DNA of 64,000 nucleotides, taken from assembly GCF_002220865.2 (NCBI RefSeq), contig NZ_NHRJ02000011.1, forward strand, positions 41,962 through 105,961. The letters run 5' to 3'. Numbering within the stretch: position 1 is the stretch's first letter; each line of letters begins with the position of its first letter. The notes below the pieces were generated by a model. It was not told where the DNA came from. It did not search any database and worked only from the letters and a program-made list of their open reading frames with translations. Origin of the DNA: Paenibacillus xerothermodurans (GTDB taxonomy: Bacteria > Bacillota > Bacilli > Paenibacillales > NBRC-103111). Both the position numbers and the translations under genes were made by a program. This document shows, in pieces, positions 45,444 through 54,184 of this stretch.

Positions 45444-46307
45444 TTGAAACTATTCGGGAATAAAAGGCTGCTCATTTTGCTGCTTGGCTTCATTTGTTTT
45501 ATCGCTCTTATGGGTTTGACGCTCGGGAACAGGGAACGAATGTCGTGGCCTGAACGCTTCATCACAGACACAGTATCATGGACACAAGGATTATTTTATA
45601 AGCCCGCTGGCTACATAGCGGGTTTCTTTGAGGACATCGGACAATTGAGAACGATCTTCGAAGAAAATAAGGTACTCAAACAGACCTTGACCAAGTACGC
45701 CAGGGATACTACAAGGCTGAACGATCTCGAACAGGAAAACATACGGCTGCAGGAAGCTCTCGGTTTCACAGAGCGGCAGAAGCAGGCGAATAATTACACC
45801 TTTCGGATTGCACAGGTTGTTGCCGTCAATCCTGACATGTTGAATAACACCATCCGTATAAACTTGGGGGAGAAGGACGGGGTTAAGCCCAACATGGCCG
45901 TTATGTCCGTTGAGGGTCTGGTCGGACGCGTTACTCAGGTGACCCCTTTTTATTCCATTGTGCAGCTGCTGAAAGGCGTGGATGACACCTCCAACGAATC
46001 CAAGGCCATCTCAGTTACCATCAAGGGTAAAGAGAACGAGTCCTTTGGCATCCTTGAGCGTTATGACTTGCCAACTGAAAAGCTGATCATGACGAAGATT
46101 TATCCCAACGATACAATGCAGCCGGGAGACATTGTCATGACCTCCGGTCTCGGTCAGGTTTTCCCTAAGGGCATCGAAGTGGGCAAGGTGGTCTCGGTAG
46201 GGCCGGGCAATTTCGGTATTTCACTGGAAGCGGTGGTTGAACCGTTCGCGCCGTTTGATCATCTACGCGAGGTCTTTGTCGTGATCACTCCGGACCAGGG
46301 GGGATAA
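45444..46307 (+). CDS. mreC: Rod shape-determining protein MreC
   Basis: Membrane-anchored scaffold of the elongasome. The 287-residue protein has an N-terminal transmembrane helix (LLILLLGFICFIALMGL), a coiled coil at about residues 65-105 (NKVLKQTLTKYARDTTRLND region) and a periplasm-like beta-rich domain. TTG 45444 is preferred to TTG 45438, because the second abuts AAGGTGG without spacing. mreD follows after 1 bp. Confidence 0.94.
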   Translation: MKLFGNKRLLILLLGFICFIALMGLTLGNRERMSWPERFITDTVSWTQGLFYKPAGYIAGFFEDIGQLRTIFEENKVLKQTLTKYARDTTRLNDLEQENIRLQEALGFTERQKQANNYTFRIAQVVAVNPDMLNNTIRINLGEKDGVKPNMAVMSVEGLVGRVTQVTPFYSIVQLLKGVDDTSNESKAISVTIKGKENESFGILERYDLPTEKLIMTKIYPNDTMQPGDIVMTSGLGQVFPKGIEVGKVVSVGPGNFGISLEAVVEPFAPFDHLREVFVVITPDQGG

Positions 46308-46308
46308 C

Positions 46309-46836
46309 GTGAGGCGCAATTGGCTGTGGTTGATACTGACAGGACTATTCATACTTGAGGGCACTATATTTCAGTGGATCATACCCGGGGTGTGGCAATC
46401 CAAAGTGTATGTGGCACCGCATGTTGTTCTGGTTATCGTGTTGTACATAGGCTTGTACGTTAACCGACATGTTGCTTTGATCTATGGGTTGGTTTTTGGA
46501 CTTTTACAGGATGTACTTTATTATTCTCCAATGCTTGGACCGATATCCTTCGCTATGGGGTTGGCTGGTTATTTGGCAGGACTGACGCACCGCCGGCTTT
46601 ATTCCAATATTGCGGTCAGCATGATGGTCATTGCATTCGGAAATTTATTTTTTGATTTTATTATTTACGGACTTTACCGGTTATTCCAAGTCAAACATCT
46701 GAGCCTCCAATGGTCCTTCTTCCACCAAATGCTTCCCAGCATGCTGATAAATCTTTTATTCGCTCTGCTCGTGTATGTTCCGGTACGCAAATTGTTTGAA
46801 AGTCTGCAAAGCAGTCGGCCGACGTTAGACAATTAA
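46309..46836 (+). CDS. mreD: Rod shape-determining protein MreD
   Basis: Integral membrane elongasome component, 175 residues with five to six hydrophobic helices (LIYGLVFGLLQDVLYYSP, AVSMMVIAFGNLFFDFIIYGL). The start is GTG 46309 with AGGGGGG across the mreC stop. It is the last mre gene; minC follows 69 bp later behind its own promoter candidate. Confidence 0.92.
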   Translation: MRRNWLWLILTGLFILEGTIFQWIIPGVWQSKVYVAPHVVLVIVLYIGLYVNRHVALIYGLVFGLLQDVLYYSPMLGPISFAMGLAGYLAGLTHRRLYSNIAVSMMVIAFGNLFFDFIIYGLYRLFQVKHLSLQWSFFHQMLPSMLINLLFALLVYVPVRKLFESLQSSRPTLDN

Positions 46837-46858
46837 ATTTTCAAGCGGAAAGCAGGAG

Positions 46859-46887
46859 TTGATCGGGAAAAAGCCGAAATGTATAGA
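46859..46887 (+). promoter_or_regulatory. Putative sigma-A promoter of minC
   Basis: TTGATC (46859-46864), 17-bp spacer, TATAGA (46882-46887), about 20 bp before the minC start codon, so the leader would be very short. Confidence 0.45.
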
Positions 46888-46905
46888 CTGGGGGGTTAAA
46901 CGTCT

Positions 46906-47556
46906 ATGGCGGCGGTAAGGCATCATGTTACAATCAAAGGGGTTAAAGACGGACTTGTCTTCCTGTTGGATGACACCTGCGAGTTTGCGCAGGTTATTCA
47001 TGAACTAAAGCACAAGCTGGAGAGAACTCACCAGAAAATACTCACCGGTCCGATTATTCACGTGTACGTCAAACTCGGGTCCCGAATTGCGACGGACGAG
47101 CAAAAGGATATGATCCGGGACATCATAGGGCAAAAGGGGAACCTGCTGATTCAATCGATAGAGTCGCAAACGGTAGTTCCTTCGGCTCTCGCATCGGATA
47201 TGGCCGACATTAAGCTGGTGAAAGGCATGGTCCGGTCAGGCCAGACCTTGGTCAAGGAAGGCAATATCATGTTCCTTGGCGATGTTAACCCTGGCGGCCA
47301 GATCATCAGCTCGGGCAGTATTTATATTTTGGGCTCTCTGCGCGGTATGGCACATGCCGGGGCGGACGGCGACGAGAAAGCCATCGTTGCCGCATCACAC
47401 TTCAGGCCGACGCAGCTGCGCATCGCAACCATCATCAGCCGTCCTCCCGATGAGTGGGGAATCAATGAGGCATTTATGGAGTTTGCTTACATTAAGGACG
47501 GCAGGATGGAAATCGACAAGATACATCACATGCACAAACTTGATTTACAGCAGTAA
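46906..47556 (+). CDS. minC: Septum site-determining protein MinC
   Basis: Inhibitor of FtsZ assembly that prevents polar division. The 216-residue protein has an N-terminal MinC_N domain (about 1-95) and a C-terminal beta-helix (about 105-210) with the Gly-rich turns RSGQTLVKEGNIMFLGDVNPGG and SSGSIYILGSLRGMAHAG (given in part), used for MinD binding and dimerisation. The start follows a G-rich stretch. It precedes minD by 18 bp. Confidence 0.95.
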   Translation: MAAVRHHVTIKGVKDGLVFLLDDTCEFAQVIHELKHKLERTHQKILTGPIIHVYVKLGSRIATDEQKDMIRDIIGQKGNLLIQSIESQTVVPSALASDMADIKLVKGMVRSGQTLVKEGNIMFLGDVNPGGQIISSGSIYILGSLRGMAHAGADGDEKAIVAASHFRPTQLRIATIISRPPDEWGINEAFMEFAYIKDGRMEIDKIHHMHKLDLQQ

Positions 47557-47574
47557 TGCGGAGGAGTTGAAAAC

Positions 47575-48369
47575 ATGGGAGAAGCCATAGTTATTACTTC
47601 GGGAAAAGGCGGCGTGGGGAAAACGACCACTTCAGCCAATATCGGCACGGCTCTTGCGTTACAGGGGAAAAAGGTTTGCATGGTCGACACCGATATCGGG
47701 CTTCGCAATCTGGATGTCGTGATGGGGCTGGAAAATCGCATCATATACGATTTGATAGATGTGGCCGAAGGTCGCTGCCGTCTGCCTCAGGCGCTGGTCA
47801 AAGATAAACGGTTTGACGAGCTGTATATGCTCCCTGCCGCGCAGACCAAGGACAAGGACGCGGTGTCTCCAGACGCCATTCGGCAGATTGTGCTTGATTT
47901 AAAAAAGGAATTCGATTTCGTTATTATCGACTGTCCCGCAGGGATCGAGCAGGGCTTCAAAAACGCCATCGCCGGCGCCGACAAGGCTATCGTCGTCACG
48001 ACTCCAGAGAACGCTGCCGTGCGGGACGCTGACCGTATTATCGGGCTGCTGGAGGGCGCCCGGATTGAATCGCCGAAGCTTATCATCAATCGGATTCGTG
48101 CAAATATGGTTAAACATGGGGAGATGCTTGATATCGATGAAATCTGTTCCGTGCTCGCCATCGACCTTCTTGGCATTGTGCCGGACGACGAATACGTTAT
48201 TAAGGCGGCTAACATGGGCGAACCGACCGTGATGAATCCCAACTCTCGTGCTGCGATTGCGTACCGCAACATAGCCCGGCGAATGCTGGGAGACACTGTG
48301 CCGCTAATGCCGATGGAGGAAAAACCGGGCATGCTTCGCAAATTGAAGAAGTTTATCGGGATAGGATGA
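47575..48369 (+). CDS. minD: Septum site-determining protein MinD (ATPase)
   Basis: Membrane-associated ATPase that recruits MinC. The 264-residue protein has the deviant Walker A SGKGGVGKTTTSANI with the signature lysine, switch motif DTDIGLRNLDVVMGLENR (within the N-terminal 60 residues), Walker B DFVIIDCPAG and the amphipathic membrane-targeting tail MLRKLKKFIGIG. The start follows GCGGAGGAG. The rodA start lies 7 bp after the stop. Confidence 0.97.
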   Translation: MGEAIVITSGKGGVGKTTTSANIGTALALQGKKVCMVDTDIGLRNLDVVMGLENRIIYDLIDVAEGRCRLPQALVKDKRFDELYMLPAAQTKDKDAVSPDAIRQIVLDLKKEFDFVIIDCPAGIEQGFKNAIAGADKAIVVTTPENAAVRDADRIIGLLEGARIESPKLIINRIRANMVKHGEMLDIDEICSVLAIDLLGIVPDDEYVIKAANMGEPTVMNPNSRAAIAYRNIARRMLGDTVPLMPMEEKPGMLRKLKKFIGIG

Positions 48370-48376
48370 TTCGGCT

Positions 48377-49522
48377 TTGCTGCACAAATTTAAAAAAATC
48401 GATTTTCTCATCGTTGCGATATTGTTGCTCTTTATGGTAATCAGCACGCTGTTGGTGTACAGCGCGACCTTGGGCGACATGAACATCCAGTTTGATTTAA
48501 ACAAGACTATCCTGATTTATCTGATTGCTATTCTCGCGTTTCTCGGTGTGACATTTCTCGATTACCGCGCGCTGGTCAAAATTGCACCTTATTTCTATAT
48601 CACGGGTTTGGTACTTCTGGTCACGGTATATCTGTTCGGCATGGACATCAATGGGGCGAAAAGTTGGTTCCAGCTGCCCGGAGGGCTGCAGTTTCAGCCA
48701 GCGGAATTAATGAAGCTGATACTTATTATCGTGGTCGCGGCTTTTCTGGCGAAACGGCAGGGGGAGCCGCTTCTGTTCACCACGGATGTGCTGCCGGTTG
48801 GAACCATCGTGCTAGTCCCGTTTGTCATGGTGCTCATCCAGCCTGATTTGGGAAACGCCATTATTTTTATCGTCATTCTCATTGGCATGCTGTGGATCGG
48901 CAATATGAAGTACACGCATTTTCTGATTGGACTATTGATAGCCATAGCCGGTCTGGCTGTGATTCTGTATGTGTTTACGCATTATCATGAACCGATTGAA
49001 AAATATTTTTCCGACCGGGAGAAAGCACACTGGGTGGCAAGGATCGACACGTTCATTGATCCCGAAAGTGCCGACAAGAACCAACGGTATCAGGTGGAAA
49101 ACTCCATTAAGGCTATCGGTTCCGGCGGTCTTACCGGAGAAAAATATTTAAAAGGGACGTCAGTGCATCGCAGCTTTATCCCATATGCGTACTCAGACTC
49201 GGTGTTCGTGGTACTAGCGGAAGAGTTCGGCTTCGTTGGATCATCCATCCTGCTGCTGCTCTATTTTGTACTGATCTACAGGATGATTCTGATCTCAATT
49301 CAATGTCATGATAAAGCAGGCTCGTACATCATTGTCGGCATTGTATCCATGTTTGTGTTTCAGGTCTTCGAGAATGTCGGAATGCTTATCGGAATTATGC
49401 CACTGACTGGTATCACGCTGCCATTCATTAGCTACGGCGGTACTTCATTGCTGATTAACATGATGAGTATCGGCTTGGTCATGAGTATTCGCGTCCACCA
49501 GGAACAACAAGTGACGTTTTGA
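48377..49522 (+). CDS. rodA: RodA-type SEDS peptidoglycan glycosyltransferase
   Basis: Membrane polymerase of lipid II in the elongation complex. The 381-residue protein has about ten helices and SEDS landmarks: NGAKSWFQLPGGLQFQPAELMK (in parts), PDLGNAI, and the C-terminal MPLTGITLPFISYGGTSLL. The sequence is closer to RodA than FtsW by length and N-terminus. The start is TTG 48377 with AGGATGAT upstream, overlapping the minD end region, so it is likely translated with minCD. In B. subtilis spoIVFA follows minD directly, so rodA is inserted here. Confidence 0.92.
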   Translation: MLHKFKKIDFLIVAILLLFMVISTLLVYSATLGDMNIQFDLNKTILIYLIAILAFLGVTFLDYRALVKIAPYFYITGLVLLVTVYLFGMDINGAKSWFQLPGGLQFQPAELMKLILIIVVAAFLAKRQGEPLLFTTDVLPVGTIVLVPFVMVLIQPDLGNAIIFIVILIGMLWIGNMKYTHFLIGLLIAIAGLAVILYVFTHYHEPIEKYFSDREKAHWVARIDTFIDPESADKNQRYQVENSIKAIGSGGLTGEKYLKGTSVHRSFIPYAYSDSVFVVLAEEFGFVGSSILLLLYFVLIYRMILISIQCHDKAGSYIIVGIVSMFVFQVFENVGMLIGIMPLTGITLPFISYGGTSLLINMMSIGLVMSIRVHQEQQVTF

Positions 49523-49614
49523 CAGCAGCATCTCTCAACCAGGCATTTTTTAGTGAGGTCTCTCACCAGTGAACAAGTGAAAAACCACGCACACGCCAAC
49601 CGGCGGATCATCTG

Positions 49615-49643
49615 GAAGGCACCTTTCGCAGGGTGCTTTTTTT
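49615..49643 (+). terminator. First intrinsic terminator after rodA
   Basis: AAGGCACC (49617-49624) pairs with GGGTGCTTTT around a short loop, ending in a seven-T run. Confidence 0.75.
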
Positions 49644-49664
49644 GCATCTGATAATAAGAAAATG

Positions 49665-49692
49665 AAGAGTCACTGTATGTGGCTCTTTTTTG
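49665..49692 (+). terminator. Second intrinsic terminator after rodA
   Basis: AAGAGTCAC and GTGGCTCTT (one T-G pair) around TGTAT, followed by TTTTT. Two terminators in series isolate spoIVFA from the vegetative operon. Confidence 0.8.
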
Positions 49693-49812
49693 CGTATGTA
49701 AACCGATCCGGTTATGAACCTCCCACTGTGCTCAAATCACATTGCGCCTTCTCCGCTGATGCAGCATGGCCCCGGTACGCCGTGCCCGCCGCTCGTTTTA
49801 CCGTGTGAGCAA

Positions 49813-49842
49813 GTTATATTTGGATGTACAGGCTCATAGGAT
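49813..49842 (+). promoter_or_regulatory. Putative sigma-E promoter of spoIVFA-spoIVFB
   Basis: GTTATATT (49813-49820; 7 of 8 against GTCATATT), 14-bp spacer, CATAGGAT (49835-49842; 6 of 8 against CATACAAT), 40 bp before the start codon. The spoIVF operon of B. subtilis is sigma-E dependent. Confidence 0.6.
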
Positions 49843-49881
49843 AGTGATGAAGTTGATCCGAGCTCGAGGAGGAGCCCTTCC

Positions 49882-50775
49882 GTGGAAAAAAGAGACAAGT
49901 TGCGGCAACGGCGTATGGAGCGCATTCGCCACCTGAGCCAATTCGGTAATGGCGAGCATGTCATGCCTCCTGCTAATAGAGAGAACCATAGTCCGAATCT
50001 CCCGGACGCACCCGCCCGACCCCGAACACAGGAGCCGGCCTCACATGGTTCGGATGATGAACCGTGGAATGACCCGGAGCACCTCTGGCGACTAAAATGG
50101 AACCGTGAGATGGCCCGGCATTCCACACATTATGAAGATCAGGATCACGAGCAAAGCTTCATACCGACGAAAAGTAGCATCCGCATCAAGCTGTTTATCA
50201 GCTGTGTGCTATTTGCCTTGATATGGGCTATGTTTCAATCTGATCATCCATTGGCTAACAAAGGTAAAGCATTCGTGACTGCAACGCTGAACGAGTCGTT
50301 TGATTTTCGCCCGGTGGCCGCGTGGTATGAGCGACAGTTCGGAGGTGCGCCCACACTGCTGCCAGCGCTGAACCCGGTTAATCAGCAGGAGGCGCAGAAG
50401 GTTACAGCGGATTCTAAGCATTATTTTGCCCCCGTTAGAGGAAAGGTAATCGCGCCGTTCGAGCCGGGCACGCTGGGAGTGACGGTCGAGACGAAAGCAG
50501 ACGCAACGGTGAGCGCCATGGATACTGGACTGGTAGTATACGCCGGCGCCAAGGAGGATACGGGATTTACCGTCATAGTGCGTCACACTGATGGTGTCCA
50601 ATCGGTGTACGGCTGGATTGAGAAAGGCCGCGTCAGCGTTAACGATTGGATCAAAGGAGGGGAGACCCTAGGCTCCGTGTCACAAGACAGCTCGCAACAA
50701 ACGGGCTATGTGTACTTCGCGGTATCGAAAGATAACACATTTATCAACCCCGCGGATGTGGTGAATTTTGACTAA
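49882..50775 (+). CDS. spoIVFA: Stage IV sporulation protein FA
   Basis: Membrane protein that holds the SpoIVFB protease inactive and is cleared by SpoIVB. The 297-residue protein has a long basic and acidic cytoplasmic N-terminus (1-105), one transmembrane helix (about 107-122, LFISCVLFALIWAMF) and a C-terminal LytM/M23-like domain (about 175-297, YFAPVRGKVIAPFEPG, ADATVSAMDTGLVVYAG). The metal-binding residues of active M23 peptidases are not evident, as expected for SpoIVFA. The start is GTG 49882 behind GAGGAGG. Confidence 0.9.
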   Translation: MEKRDKLRQRRMERIRHLSQFGNGEHVMPPANRENHSPNLPDAPARPRTQEPASHGSDDEPWNDPEHLWRLKWNREMARHSTHYEDQDHEQSFIPTKSSIRIKLFISCVLFALIWAMFQSDHPLANKGKAFVTATLNESFDFRPVAAWYERQFGGAPTLLPALNPVNQQEAQKVTADSKHYFAPVRGKVIAPFEPGTLGVTVETKADATVSAMDTGLVVYAGAKEDTGFTVIVRHTDGVQSVYGWIEKGRVSVNDWIKGGETLGSVSQDSSQQTGYVYFAVSKDNTFINPADVVNFD

Positions 50776-51652
50776 CTGGAACCGGTGGTTCGGCACATAT
50801 TATCGTTTTCACCCGCTCTTTTCCATCGTGATGCTGCTCTCAATTATAGCCGGCTATTTCATTGAAACCGCTACTCTTTTCGCGATCGTGCTCGTCCATG
50901 AAATCGGTCATGTAATGGCTGCTAAAAATTACGGCTGGCGTGTGAAGGAGGTGCAGTTGCTGCCCTTCGGCGGTGTGGCCGTGGTGGATGAGCTGGGCAG
51001 CGTGCCCGTCAAACAGGAAATTATCGTGGCTCTCGCAGGACCATTGCAGAACGTTTGGATGATACTAGCGGCATACGTGCTCAAATGGGCGGGCGTCATC
51101 TCCCACGACTGGGCCACCTATTTTATAGAGGCCAATATGCTTATTGCGTTGTTCAATTTACTGCCGATACTGCCGTTGGACGGAGGAAAAATTTTGCAGT
51201 CATGCCTCACTCTCTGGCAGCCGTACTACCGTGCCATAGCGCTGAGCTCCGCATTGAGCTTGGTATGCAGCTGCTTGTTGATCATTCTTTCACTTCTGCA
51301 TGTGCTGCGCGGCGGCATACAGATGAATCTGCTGATCATCGGTCTGTTTTTACTGTATTCCAATTGGTACTCGCACAAAAACTTGACATATCATTTCATG
51401 CGGTTCCTGATCAATCGTGACACCGCTGTCGCCCCGCTTATTGATAAAGGCACTTTGGCCCAGCCTATTATTGTTAACGGCCGGATGAAAGTGTCTGACA
51501 TCGTCCGTTTATTTGTGCGGGACAAGTACCATCTCGTGTATGTATTGGATGAGCGCGGAATGATACGCATCGTACTGCCTGAGAAACCTTTGCTGCTTTC
51601 CTATTTCACAGAATCCAGGCGGGGATGTGCGATTTCCGAGCTTTTCATGTAA
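50768..51652 (+). CDS. spoIVFB: Stage IV sporulation protein FB (intramembrane metalloprotease)
   Basis: Site-2-protease-like enzyme that cleaves pro-sigma-K in the mother cell. The 294-residue protein has several helices, the zinc motif HEIGH at residues 44-48 within a helix, and the third ligand Asp138 in LPLDGGK. A C-terminal CBS-like cytoplasmic part (about 215-294) follows. The start is TTG 50768, overlapping the end of spoIVFA by 8 bp, indicating coupling with its inhibitor. Confidence 0.92.
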   Translation: MTNWNRWFGTYYRFHPLFSIVMLLSIIAGYFIETATLFAIVLVHEIGHVMAAKNYGWRVKEVQLLPFGGVAVVDELGSVPVKQEIIVALAGPLQNVWMILAAYVLKWAGVISHDWATYFIEANMLIALFNLLPILPLDGGKILQSCLTLWQPYYRAIALSSALSLVCSCLLIILSLLHVLRGGIQMNLLIIGLFLLYSNWYSHKNLTYHFMRFLINRDTAVAPLIDKGTLAQPIIVNGRMKVSDIVRLFVRDKYHLVYVLDERGMIRIVLPEKPLLLSYFTESRRGCAISELFM

Positions 51653-51673
51653 AATGAGACCGAGGTGGAAAAT

Positions 51674-52915
51674 ATGAAGCAAATCCTGGTGCAATGCGGA
51701 CAACAGCGCATAGAAGTGGCTGTGTTGGAAAACGGTAAGCTGGTGGAGTACGACAGCGAGGCGCGAGGAGCGGAGCAGTTGGCGGGAAACATGTATCTCG
51801 GGCGCGTAATGACCGTGCTCCAGGGGATGCAAGCGGCATTTTTGGATATCGGACTCGATAAAAACGCATTTCTATATATTGATGACATACTGCCTGCACA
51901 TATGGACAAACAACCAAAACATAAGCCACCGATAACGGATTTAATTCAGGCCGGACAAACTCTGTTGGTTCAAGTTGTCAAGGAGCCTTCGGGCAGCAAA
52001 GGTGCGCGTGTGACGACCCATCATTCCATACCGGGGCGTTGGGGTGTTTACATGCCGAATGCGGATTACGTGGGGGTATCCAGAAAAATCGAAAACGAGT
52101 CGGAGCGCAGCAGACTCAAACAGGTTGCCGAACGCAGGCTGCTGCCAGGAGAAGGCTTCATAGCGCGCACTGCTGCGGAGGGAGTGAGCGAAGACTTGCT
52201 CGCAGCCGACTTGGAAGAACTGCGCGAGCGTTGGGCGGCCGTGCGCTCGTTGGTTGATCAGCCAGGCAAGCTGCCGCGCAAGGTGTACACGGATTATGGG
52301 CTGCTCACGCGTTGGGTCCGGGACGGCTTTCAGGACAACGTAGATCAGCTATGGGTCGATGAGAAGGAAGCTTACGCGACACTGTTGTCGATGGTGCAGC
52401 TGTCGGCGCCAAAGCTCAGTGAGCGCGTGAAGCTCTTTGACAATAGAGGGTGCTCTTTATTTGCGTCCTATCATGTGGACGAACAGCTTCAGAGCGGCTT
52501 TAAGCGCAAGGTTTGGTTGGATAACGGAGGCTATCTTATCGTAGATTACACCGAGGCGCTTACCGTATTTGACGTGAATACCGGGAAATATACCGGCAGC
52601 GTCGATCTGGAACAGACCGCCTGCGACACCAACCTCGCCGCGGCGAAAGATATCGCGAGACTACTAAGACTCCGCGATATCGGGGGGCTGATCGTGATTG
52701 ATTTCATCGATATGGAGCTCGCAGCGAATCGACAGCGAGTGCTCGAGGTGCTGGTCGAAGAAACAAAAAAAGACCGAACCAAGGCTGTTGTGGTAGGCTG
52801 GACGAAGCTTGGGCTCGTGGAACTTACACGCAAAAAGGTCAAAGATGGCAAGCAAAAGCTTCATGTCACGCGATGCAGCGCCTGCGACGGCAACGGCTGG
52901 GTTTGGTTGAAATAG
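51674..52915 (+). CDS. rng: Ribonuclease E/G family protein
   Basis: Endoribonuclease family acting on rRNA and mRNA. The 413-residue protein is of RNase G size: an S1-like N-terminal part (MYLGRVMTVLQGMQAAFLDIGLDKNAFLY, given in parts), the catalytic core with VDYTEALTVFDVNTGKYTG (Asp and Asn metal ligands) and GLIVIDFIDME (second Asp), and a C-terminal CSACDGNG with a CxxC like the zinc link. No degradosome tail. ATG 51674 follows CGAGGTGG. It sits between spoIVFB and rplU, where B. subtilis has no such gene. Confidence 0.92.
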   Translation: MKQILVQCGQQRIEVAVLENGKLVEYDSEARGAEQLAGNMYLGRVMTVLQGMQAAFLDIGLDKNAFLYIDDILPAHMDKQPKHKPPITDLIQAGQTLLVQVVKEPSGSKGARVTTHHSIPGRWGVYMPNADYVGVSRKIENESERSRLKQVAERRLLPGEGFIARTAAEGVSEDLLAADLEELRERWAAVRSLVDQPGKLPRKVYTDYGLLTRWVRDGFQDNVDQLWVDEKEAYATLLSMVQLSAPKLSERVKLFDNRGCSLFASYHVDEQLQSGFKRKVWLDNGGYLIVDYTEALTVFDVNTGKYTGSVDLEQTACDTNLAAAKDIARLLRLRDIGGLIVIDFIDMELAANRQRVLEVLVEETKKDRTKAVVVGWTKLGLVELTRKKVKDGKQKLHVTRCSACDGNGWVWLK

Positions 52916-52918
52916 GCA

Positions 52919-52947
52919 TTGCAATGCTGTGGCGGCTGTGTTAGAAT
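52919..52947 (+). promoter_or_regulatory. Sigma-A promoter of rplU-prp-rpmA
   Basis: TTGCAA (52919-52924), 17-bp spacer, TAGAAT (52942-52947), just after the RNase gene. Confidence 0.65.
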
Positions 52948-52954
52948 GTTCAAG

Positions 52955-53058
52955 TATGTTGCTGGTGAACATGCTGTAACCGCACGAAGCGGGTTCACAA
53001 GTACGCGCTCGGAACGGGCGAGTCACCTGGCTAAGGCGAGTCTGAGACATGAGGAGGT
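52955..53058 (+). promoter_or_regulatory. Probable ribosomal protein L21 leader
   Basis: The roughly 100-nt leader between promoter and rplU contains CCGCACGAAGCGGGT and GCGCTCGGAACGGGCG-type short hairpins and the segment GCGAGTCTGAGACATGAGG before the ribosome-binding site. Position and these features agree with the Firmicute L21 leader, an autoregulatory element; the match was judged by eye. Confidence 0.6.
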
Positions 53059-53066
53059 GCAACGAA

Positions 53067-53378
53067 ATGTACGCAATTATTGAAACAGGTGGTAAACAAT
53101 ACAAGGTTCAGGAAGGCGATGTTCTTTACATTGAGAAACTGAACGCTGGTGAAGGCGATGCCGTCACTTTTGATAAAGTATTGGCTGTATCCAATGAGTC
53201 CGGTTTGAAGCTTGGCGCTCCAGTAGTGGCTGGCGCTGTGGTATCCGGAAAAGTGGAGAAGCACGGCAAAGGTAGCAAGATCATCGTTTATAAATACAAA
53301 GCGAAGAAGAATTACAGCCGTAAGCAAGGCCACCGTCAACCTTATACAAAAGTTGTAATTGACAAGATTCAGGCGTAA
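53067..53378 (+). CDS. rplU: 50S ribosomal protein L21
   Basis: Large-subunit protein binding 23S rRNA near L20. The 103-residue protein starts [18 protein letters not shown] and ends with the RNA-binding [14 protein letters not shown], both typical of bL21. ATG 53067 follows GAGGAGGTG; the frame's earlier start would include the ribosome-binding site. First gene of the rplU-prp-rpmA operon. Confidence 0.97.
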   Translation: MYAIIETGGKQYKVQEGDVLYIEKLNAGEGDAVTFDKVLAVSNESGLKLGAPVVAGAVVSGKVEKHGKGSKIIVYKYKAKKNYSRKQGHRQPYTKVVIDKIQA

Positions 53379-53386
53379 GGTGTAGG

Positions 53387-53725
53387 ATGATACGAGTAAC
53401 AATCAATCGCACATCGGATGGCTCGCTAGAGTCATTTCGGGTAAAGGGTCATGCATTGTATGACGAGCCTGGCAAGGACATTGTCTGCGCCGGTGTTTCA
53501 GCAGTGACTGTCGGCACCGTTAATGCGGTTGAGGCTCTATTGGGGATAACATTGCAAGTTGACACCAAGCATGGGATGCTTGATGTTCGGATACCCGATA
53601 ACCTGGACCAAGTATTGAACGAGAAGGTTCAACTGTTGTTGAACGCTATGACCGTCATGCTCCACTCAATTGAACAATCGTACGGTGAATATATAGCAAT
53701 ACACAACAAAACAAAAAAATCATAA
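53387..53725 (+). CDS. prp: Ribosomal-processing cysteine protease Prp
   Basis: Removes the N-terminal extension of ribosomal protein L27. The 112-residue protein has the catalytic dyad His22 (VKGHA) and Cys34 (DIVCAGVSA) at the positions known for the family (ysxB in B. subtilis). It lies between rplU and rpmA, the latter encoding its substrate with the matching extension. No separate promoter; the start is 8 bp after rplU. Confidence 0.94.
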   Translation: MIRVTINRTSDGSLESFRVKGHALYDEPGKDIVCAGVSAVTVGTVNAVEALLGITLQVDTKHGMLDVRIPDNLDQVLNEKVQLLLNAMTVMLHSIEQSYGEYIAIHNKTKKS

Positions 53726-53739
53726 AGGAGGTAGACATC

Positions 53740-54051
53740 ATGCTACAATTGAATCTGCAGTTGTTCGCATCCAAGAAGGGTGTAGGTTCCACGAAGAACG
53801 GTCGTGACAGTATTGGTAAGCGTCTGGGCGCGAAGCGTGCGGACGGACAAATCGTAACGGCAGGCGGAATTTTGGTTCGTCAACGCGGTACCAAAATTCA
53901 TCCGGGCAACAACGTAGGCATCGGTTGCGATGATACACTGTTCGCTAAGATCGAAGGCGTTGTGAAGTTCGAGCGTCTTGGTCGTGATCGCAAGAAAGTT
54001 AGCGTCTACCCAGTGGACGCAGCTCCTGTGGCTGCGACAGTAGAAGTTTAA
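53740..54051 (+). CDS. rpmA: 50S ribosomal protein L27 (with cleavable N-terminal extension)
   Basis: Large-subunit protein whose N-terminus reaches the peptidyl-transferase centre. The 103-residue precursor starts [17 protein letters not shown]: a short hydrophobic extension that Prp is expected to remove before ASKKG, as in Staphylococcus and other Bacillota. The core [16 protein letters not shown] is the L27 signature. The ribosome-binding site AAAGGAGGT is excellent. A terminator follows. Confidence 0.97.
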   Translation: MLQLNLQLFASKKGVGSTKNGRDSIGKRLGAKRADGQIVTAGGILVRQRGTKIHPGNNVGIGCDDTLFAKIEGVVKFERLGRDRKKVSVYPVDAAPVAATVEV

Positions 54052-54065
54052 TAGTCAACGACGAT

Positions 54066-54097
54066 AACCCCGGCGACTAGTGTCGCCGGGGTTTTTT
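54066..54097 (+). terminator. Intrinsic terminator of rplU-prp-rpmA
   Basis: AACCCCGGCGAC and GTCGCCGGGGTT are perfect 12-bp arms with a 4-nt loop, followed by TTTTT. Confidence 0.95.
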
Positions 54098-54184
54098 GCA
54101 TCTACCAGGTGCCCCAAATAGCGATAATGGATGCACAATGTTATACTGATGGAGTCAGGACTTGACGGAACGGAGAGGTTGATT

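Noticed and set aside
49737..50126. Minus-strand frame opposite the start of spoIVFA
   Set aside because: Cys/Trp/Arg-rich antisense frame over a supported gene and promoter.
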